NCBI RefSeq assembly: GCF_003369915.1
Contig: NC_046673.1
Coordinates: 15,484,001 to 15,548,000 of the forward strand
Direction of reading: 5' to 3'
DNA from: Drosophila miranda
Taxonomy: Eukaryota; Arthropoda; Insecta; Diptera; Drosophilidae
Length of the DNA stretch: 64,000 bases
Shown here: piece after piece, positions 59,519-64,000 of the stretch
Numbering within the stretch: the first letter of the stretch is position 1
Layout: the number at the start of each line of letters is the position of its first letter
Notes under the pieces: generated by a model
Databases searched by the model: none
Told to the model about the DNA's origin: nothing
What the model saw: only the letters and a program-made list of their open reading frames with translations
Program-made: the position numbers and the translations under genes

Positions 59519-60038
59519 TTGCGCTGCAAAATGCCGGTTTAGACTGTCAAATGAAGGGCCATGGAGATTGGCTGCAAAAAGTTGTGAATTTGAGATCATT
59601 AATTAAGCATTTAGAGAAATATATTGAAAATATAACATTTGAATTAATAGTTGAATTACCGGCCTGGCAGCGCCGCGCAGACCATCAAAACCAGCTGAGT
59701 TGGCATCCCCCTAACCGCAGTGATAAGAATGAGTGTAAGCGGGATAGGGAGAGGTGACAAAAGTGCAAGTGCAATTTTAGCAGCAGGCGGCGGCAGGCTA
59801 AAAGTAAATGCAAATATTTTCGGTCACTGCCGCCAGCAGACAGCCAGCCAATAGCCGAAAAAAATAAATTAAACAGGCCCAGCACACCGAGTAGAGGGAG
59901 CGGCGCGGCAGTAACACTCGGCAGCGACAATTTATTTCGACGAGGCCGGCGTCGAGCGAGCGCGTCCATCGTCCAATAAATCTGATCGAACGACGAGTCC
60001 CACATCGACGGGCCCAAACAGAAACACAAACAGGCAGC

Positions 60039-60902
60039 ATGACGAGCCGCCAGCGGACGGTGATTATTTTCAAATCGGAATCGGATAGCACCGATGTGTA
60101 CGCGGAGACGCTGCTGGGGCACAACTTCAATCCGGTGTTCGTGCCGACGCTGTGCTTCGGCTTCAAGAACCTTCAGGAGCTGGGCAACAAGCTACAGACG
60201 CCGGATAAATACGCGGGCATCATCTTCACCAGTCCGCGGTGCGTGGAGGCCGTCAACGAGGCGCTGCTGCTGGGCGAACTGCCAGGTGGTTGGAAGCTGT
60301 TGCATAACTATGCCGTCGGCGAGGTGACCCACAACCTGGCCCTCAGCACGCTGCAGCAGCTCTTCACGCACGGCAAGCAGACGGGGAATGCCCGCAACCT
60401 GGGCGAGTATATTGTGGACACGTTCGATGGGTCGCGCGATCTGCCGCTGCTGCTGCCGTGCGGCAATCTGGCCACCGACACCCTGCTCTCGAAGCTGGCC
60501 GAGAACGGCTTCTGTGTGGATGCCTGCGAAGTCTACGAAACGAAGTGTAGCCCCCAGCTGGGCGAGTGCGTGGAACGGGCACTGAAGGAGGCCGGCGATA
60601 GCGTCGAGTTTCTGGCCTTCTTCTCGCCCTCGGGCGTCGCCTGTGCCATGGAGTACTTCCGGGCGCACAACATTTCGCTGGAACCCTGGAAGCTGGTGGC
60701 CATCGGGCCGAGTACACGGCGTGCCCTGGAGTCGCAGGGCCAGAAGGTCTACTGTACCGCGGAGCGTCCGACGGTGGAGCATCTGGTGAAGGTGCTGCTC
60801 AATCCGCAGGACAGCAGGGAGCGGCTGGTGCGTGAGCGGGAGCAGATGCAGGAGCTCGAACGGGCTGCGGCCGCCGCCGCCGCTGCCCTGGAAAACAATT
60901 AG
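60039..60902 (+). CDS. UROS: Uroporphyrinogen-III synthase
   Basis: One exon of 287 residues. UROS (EC 4.2.1.75) cyclises hydroxymethylbilane to uroporphyrinogen III in cytosolic heme synthesis. The HEM4 domain covers about residues 5-260: the start resembles mammalian enzymes (RTVIIFKSESDSTD), followed by the conserved GIIFTSPRCVEAVNEALL near residue 65, a two-lobe layout, the second-lobe LLLPCGNLATDTL segment and the typical late motifs VEFLAFFSPSGV and LVAIGPSTRRAL followed by PTVEHL. Length is slightly above human UROS (265 aa) because of a C-terminal Glu/Arg then poly-Ala helix. The ATG is the first in frame and is preceded by CAGC. GC-rich codon use is typical of expressed fly genes. 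No break is seen. Confidence 0.95.
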   Translation: MTSRQRTVIIFKSESDSTDVYAETLLGHNFNPVFVPTLCFGFKNLQELGNKLQTPDKYAGIIFTSPRCVEAVNEALLLGELPGGWKLLHNYAVGEVTHNLALSTLQQLFTHGKQTGNARNLGEYIVDTFDGSRDLPLLLPCGNLATDTLLSKLAENGFCVDACEVYETKCSPQLGECVERALKEAGDSVEFLAFFSPSGVACAMEYFRAHNISLEPWKLVAIGPSTRRALESQGQKVYCTAERPTVEHLVKVLLNPQDSRERLVREREQMQELERAAAAAAAALENN

Positions 60903-61038
60903 GATCTGATTCATTATTATTTATAGCCGTGACTGTCCGTCGACAAAATGTACAAAAAAGAAATGACCGGGGCCCGGCATTGAATGCTGTGCGCGGTTTT
61001 GTTTGTTTCTTAATCGAAAATCATTCACCTCCCATCGA

Positions 61039-61044
61039 AATAAA
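61039..61044 (+). terminator. Polyadenylation signal AATAAA for UROS
   Basis: AATAAA 136 bases after the UROS stop codon, followed by T/G-rich sequence. Confidence 0.6.
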
Positions 61045-61235
61045 TTTTTGTTTTCTTTTGTTTTCATCCAAATCTAAAATTAGGATTTCGCTTTATGGAT
61101 TGTGGGTCAAATTCAAATAGGCAAGGCAAAAATACAATTCGTTTTCTGCATCTGGCAGCGCCTATAATAAGTGTCTATCGATTTGGCACGCACCAGTCGA
61201 TAGTATCGATGGCTGAACTGCTCTCTTTCGCTCTC

Positions 61236-63086
61236 TTTTATTATTTATTAAATTAACAAATTATCTGTTAATAATGGTACTTAGTTACTAAAGGCGGAAA
61301 AAGATAAGTTAAAAGTTAGCTAAATTTAAATGATTATAAATATTGCATGCAATTAGTTTAAGAGACAGTTCAGGGGATAGGGTTTGACAGAGGGAGTTAT
61401 AATTATGGCATAAAACCCTAAAAGGCTCATGATCAGCATAATTAGACCTACATATGGGTAGACGGATAGGCCTAAAAGTACGGGTAGGTCTGGATGGAAC
61501 GGCCAAGTCAATCTGACCCAAGAGAGTTTGGGAGTCAACAGTCCCAAGAAGGAGCTTGTGCACGAACATTACGCCATTGCATATTCTGCGATGGTGCAAC
61601 GACGGCAGGTCAATAAGATTTAGCCTAGACCGGTAGGGTGGCAAGATTCTACCCGAGTCCCAGTTAAAGTTCCGAAGGGCAAAAATTAAAAATTGCTTTT
61701 GCACGGATTCAATAACAGCCTGCTGCTCTTTATACTGCGGGCTCCACACACAAGAACAATACTCCAATATAGGACGTACTAACGAGATGTACAGTTGATT
61801 CGTAACGTACGGGTCGTCAAACTCCTTGGACCAACGCTTGATGAACGCTAAAACACCCTTAGCTTTATTTACAGTTGCAGCTATATGGGTGTTGAAACAC
61901 ATCTTATGATCAAAAAGGACTCCGAGGTCATTTGAACTCGAAATTCGCTTAAGGACATGATTTCCTAGAACATATGAGACAAAATGAGGAGCGCGACGGT
62001 AAAATGTCATAAGTTTGCATTTGGAAAGGTTCAGAAAAAGAAGATTAGTTGAACACCACAATAGTAGTTCACTTAGATCAAGTTGAAGGCGTGTGTGCAA
62101 ATACCAATCAGAGTAAGAAAGACAGATTTTGACATCATCAGCATACATTAGTGTAGTAGAGTATGTTATAACTTGAGGAAGGTCGTTCACAAATAAAATA
62201 AACAGAAGCGGGCCCAGATGACTTCCCTGTGGCACACCTGAAGTAACATTAACAGTATTTGACAACACGTTAGAAAACAAAACACGTTGAGTACGGTTAG
62301 AGAGATAGGACAAAATCCAATCTAGAAGATTCGTTGGGAACCCTAATAAAGAGAGCTTTTGAATAAGCAGAGCATGGTTCACAGAATCGAATGCCTTGCT
62401 GAAGTCCGTAAAAACTACATCCGTCTGCAAACCAATTTGAAAACCCCGGTGGATTAGGTTAGAAAACTCAAGAAGGTTAGTCGATGTTGAACGATGTCTG
62501 AAAAAACCGTGTTGCGACGGAGATATCAAGCTGCAACAAAGATGTTGCAGTTGCCGGGTGACCAGGAACTCAAGAAGCTTCGGGATGGCGGAAAGCTTTG
62601 CGATACCACGATAGTTTTCAATGTTTGATCTTGAACCTTTTTTGTGAAGCGGAATGATGTAGGACTCATTCCAAATTACTGGGAGACAAGACTGTTCCAA
62701 GGAGAGGTTGAAGAGAAAGGTCAAGGGTTTGCAAAGGGACTGGGCACAGTGTTTTAAGATGCAACTTGGTACCTTATCTGGACCCGCAGAAAACGATATG
62801 TCCATAGATGACAAACCTTCCAGAACAACGCTTTCCTCGAAAAAGGGCAGAAAAATGCTGTTAGCTTGAGGTAGCTGGTACGGATACGGAGTGGATGCGT
62901 TGTAAATATGAGACGAGTACGTTGTTTGAAAAAAGTTTGCGAAAAAATTTGCAATACCAACAGCAGAAGCTTCTGTTTTGTTCTGGTAATGAAGGGAATC
63001 GAGTACATCCAATTTGTATGGGCAGTTTGTTGCGAGCAACAATTTTCAAAAACGGAGGGGAAACGGTTGCTGAACATTCTGCATAC
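61236..63086 (-). mobile_element. 5'-truncated non-LTR (LINE) retrotransposon
   Basis: The element lies on the minus strand with its 3' end near 61236, where the tail reads AATAAATAATAAAAG. Its left end in element orientation breaks off near 63086, where the sequence passes into a dispersed repeat also seen at 44.5 kb. Only the reverse-transcriptase half of ORF2 remains; no endonuclease domain or ORF1 is present. Such 5' truncation is usual for LINE insertions. The RT frame is uninterrupted, suggesting fairly recent insertion. Confidence 0.85.
61309..63042 (-). CDS. Reverse transcriptase of non-LTR retrotransposon (ORF2 C-terminal part)
   Basis: An open frame of 577 residues from the first internal ATG. 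RT motifs in order: PLHKKGSRSNIENYRGIA (about 131-148), TDFSKAFDSVNHALL (motif A, 212-225), GVPQGSHLGPLLFILFVNDL (motif B, 269-288), and LMYADDVKI with the catalytic YADD (motif C, 300-303). LGVLFDHKMCF and the C-terminal LINE region follow to the stop. It is of the jockey/CR1 supergroup type; I cannot place the exact family. Upstream of the ATG other frames carry related-looking sequence up to about 63109, so one or more frameshifts, or decay, occur near the truncation. The endonuclease domain is missing, so it cannot be an autonomous element. Confidence 0.9.
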   Translation of the reverse strand: MLLATNCPYKLDVLDSLHYQNKTEASAVGIANFFANFFQTTYSSHIYNASTPYPYQLPQANSIFLPFFEESVVLEGLSSMDISFSAGPDKVPSCILKHCAQSLCKPLTFLFNLSLEQSCLPVIWNESYIIPLHKKGSRSNIENYRGIAKLSAIPKLLEFLVTRQLQHLCCSLISPSQHGFFRHRSTSTNLLEFSNLIHRGFQIGLQTDVVFTDFSKAFDSVNHALLIQKLSLLGFPTNLLDWILSYLSNRTQRVLFSNVLSNTVNVTSGVPQGSHLGPLLFILFVNDLPQVITYSTTLMYADDVKICLSYSDWYLHTRLQLDLSELLLWCSTNLLFLNLSKCKLMTFYRRAPHFVSYVLGNHVLKRISSSNDLGVLFDHKMCFNTHIAATVNKAKGVLAFIKRWSKEFDDPYVTNQLYISLVRPILEYCSCVWSPQYKEQQAVIESVQKQFLIFALRNFNWDSGRILPPYRSRLNLIDLPSLHHRRICNGVMFVHKLLLGTVDSQTLLGQIDLAVPSRPTRTFRPIRLPICRSNYADHEPFRVLCHNYNSLCQTLSPELSLKLIACNIYNHLNLANF

Positions 63087-63335
63087 TCAATATCAAAATC
63101 ATGGTACATGGTTTCCTATCCTTGAAGGAGAACAGTTAACCCATTGTAGACCAAGGGGTATTTTGATACATCACCGAAATTAATGAGCATTCATTTGTGG
63201 TTTTTTCTTAAGTACAGAGGAAAGATGGCATGGATCTACGAGTAGAATTTACATCAGTAATATTTTCCGCCATTTACTTCAAGTCGTTGAACTGTTTAAA
63301 TAGAGGGGGCTTAAGTGGGCTAAGTTCGTTTTTGT
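63087..63335. repeat. Dispersed repeat copy B (matches 44515-44812)
   Basis: Begins at the truncated end of the LINE with ATCAAAATCATGG and carries GAGAACAGTTAACCCATTGT and the conserved tail TTTAAATAGAGGGGGCTTAA then GTGGGCTAAGTTCGTTTTT, in the same order and spacing as copy A. The middle is diverged. Confidence 0.65.
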
Positions 63336-63485
63336 CATAGGTATCGCGCTTCCCCCGTGCGCCAACAGTTTTTGTTTCGTTCGTTTCGCTCCTTTTTTTT
63401 GCGTTTTTTGATTTCATTTGATTTGTCCGCCCAACTGGGAAAATCAAGAAGCCGAAAAACCAAGAGTTTCCCCAACGAAGAAATT
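63336..63485 (+). promoter_or_regulatory. Possible first untranslated exon of a plus-strand gene leaving the window
   Basis: After the repeat, the sequence becomes leader-like (CGCGCTTCCCCCGTGCGCC, then T-rich then A-rich CAACGAAGAAATT) with no ATG before a consensus donor GTAAGTTG at 63486. The following 500 bases look intronic. Coding exons would lie beyond 64000. Confidence 0.35.
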
Positions 63486-64000
63486 GTAAGTTGAAAAATT
63501 CCGACGCACTGTAGAAAAAAGCGCAACAAGCAACCCGCCGCCACACGCACACATAGCCACTCTCACTCATGCACACACGCACCCACACAATGGCCACCCG
63601 GCAAAAGCAGGCGCTGTAGTTTTACGTATTTTTTATTCGTGTTTCGTGTTGCTCAGCGACGACAACGAAGTAATTTTTTTTTCTGTGTGCCGCCAACAAC
63701 AATCAAATTACTATATATCTCGAAATATATTTGTGACGATTCATACATAGAGCCGGCAGCAGCAATAGCAACAAAAGGCAAGACCCGTCGACTCTTTGGC
63801 CTTCTCGTGTGCATACGTTCGTTTGTGTGTGTGTGTGTGGAAGTGAGTTGGTTTTTATTTACATACATCTCTCTCTTTCTTTTGTTTATCATCAGGTGCA
63901 TGTATGTGGTGGGAGGGTGCGGGGTGCGTTAATTAGTTGTTCTATTTGCCAATTTCAAACAATTTTCTATGCAAACGATCATGCAGCCATAAAAAAAAGA
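63486..64000. other. Likely intronic or intergenic end of the window
   Basis: CA/GT runs near 63540-63590 and 63823-63838; no exon recognised. The frame at 63639-63932 is a low-complexity artefact. Confidence 0.4.

Noticed and set aside
60192-60914. 240-codon minus-strand frame
   Set aside because: Antisense shadow of the GC-rich UROS coding sequence.
1-64000. CRISPR arrays, operons, riboswitches and tRNA/rRNA genes
   Set aside because: The window is eukaryotic; regular tandem units lack spacer structure, and no cloverleaf or rRNA sequence was recognised by eye.

Overview
This is eukaryotic DNA from a fly of the genus Drosophila. The evidence is short (about 57-68 bp) introns with GT...AG ends, a recognisable enhancer of rudimentary gene, DRE (TATCGATA) and Ohler motif 1 promoter sites, a non-LTR retrotransposon, and two copies of a DINE-1/SGM-type Helitron-derived element. 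The form of the latter suggests the obscura group, but that is inference. The density of CA, GA and simple repeats also fits Drosophila. In D. melanogaster e(r) is X-linked, so this window may be X (Muller A) sequence, but I cannot prove that from sequence alone.

Layout. From 1 to about 28 kb, and again from 28.5 to 39 kb, there is essentially no convincing coding sequence. This is intergenic or large-intron DNA with microsatellites, AT-rich repeats and several unusual tandem arrays: ~140-150 bp units at 7.7 and 21.1 kb, a 31-bp minisatellite at 12.3-13.2 kb, a 20-bp GA-rich array at 24.5 kb, a 9-bp array at 34.7 kb, and a 1-kb, 12-bp TATCGA minisatellite with higher-order structure at 36.7-37.7 kb. 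One small intronless gene, a FAM136A-like twin-CX3C protein, sits at 28.0-28.5 kb on the minus strand.

From 39 to 61 kb the window is gene-bearing. It holds an acidic small protein (39.4 kb, -), several cryptic coding-like segments (40.5-42.5 kb, +), an orphan internal exon (43.0-43.2 kb, -), e(r) (46.9 kb, +), MAK16 (50.2-51.7 kb, -) divergent from a TMEM201/Samp1-like inner nuclear membrane gene (52.2-54.5 kb, +), an ER-resident six-EF-hand CREC protein (55.9-56.8 kb, -), a small hypothetical gene with a broken frame (58.7-59.2 kb, -), and uroporphyrinogen-III synthase (60.0-60.9 kb, +). Two same-orientation DINE-1/SGM-like elements bracket the CREC gene. A 5'-truncated non-LTR retrotransposon occupies about 61.2-63.1 kb, and the last 650 bp look like the first exon and intron of a further plus-strand gene.

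The recognised genes are housekeeping in type (ribosome biogenesis, heme synthesis, nuclear envelope, ER calcium binding) and are not a functional pathway together. I found no convincing novel multi-gene system. The most unusual content is the repeat architecture, chiefly arrays built on CGATA/TATCG and GA motifs, and a series of protein-like segments in shifting frames at 40.5-42.5 kb.
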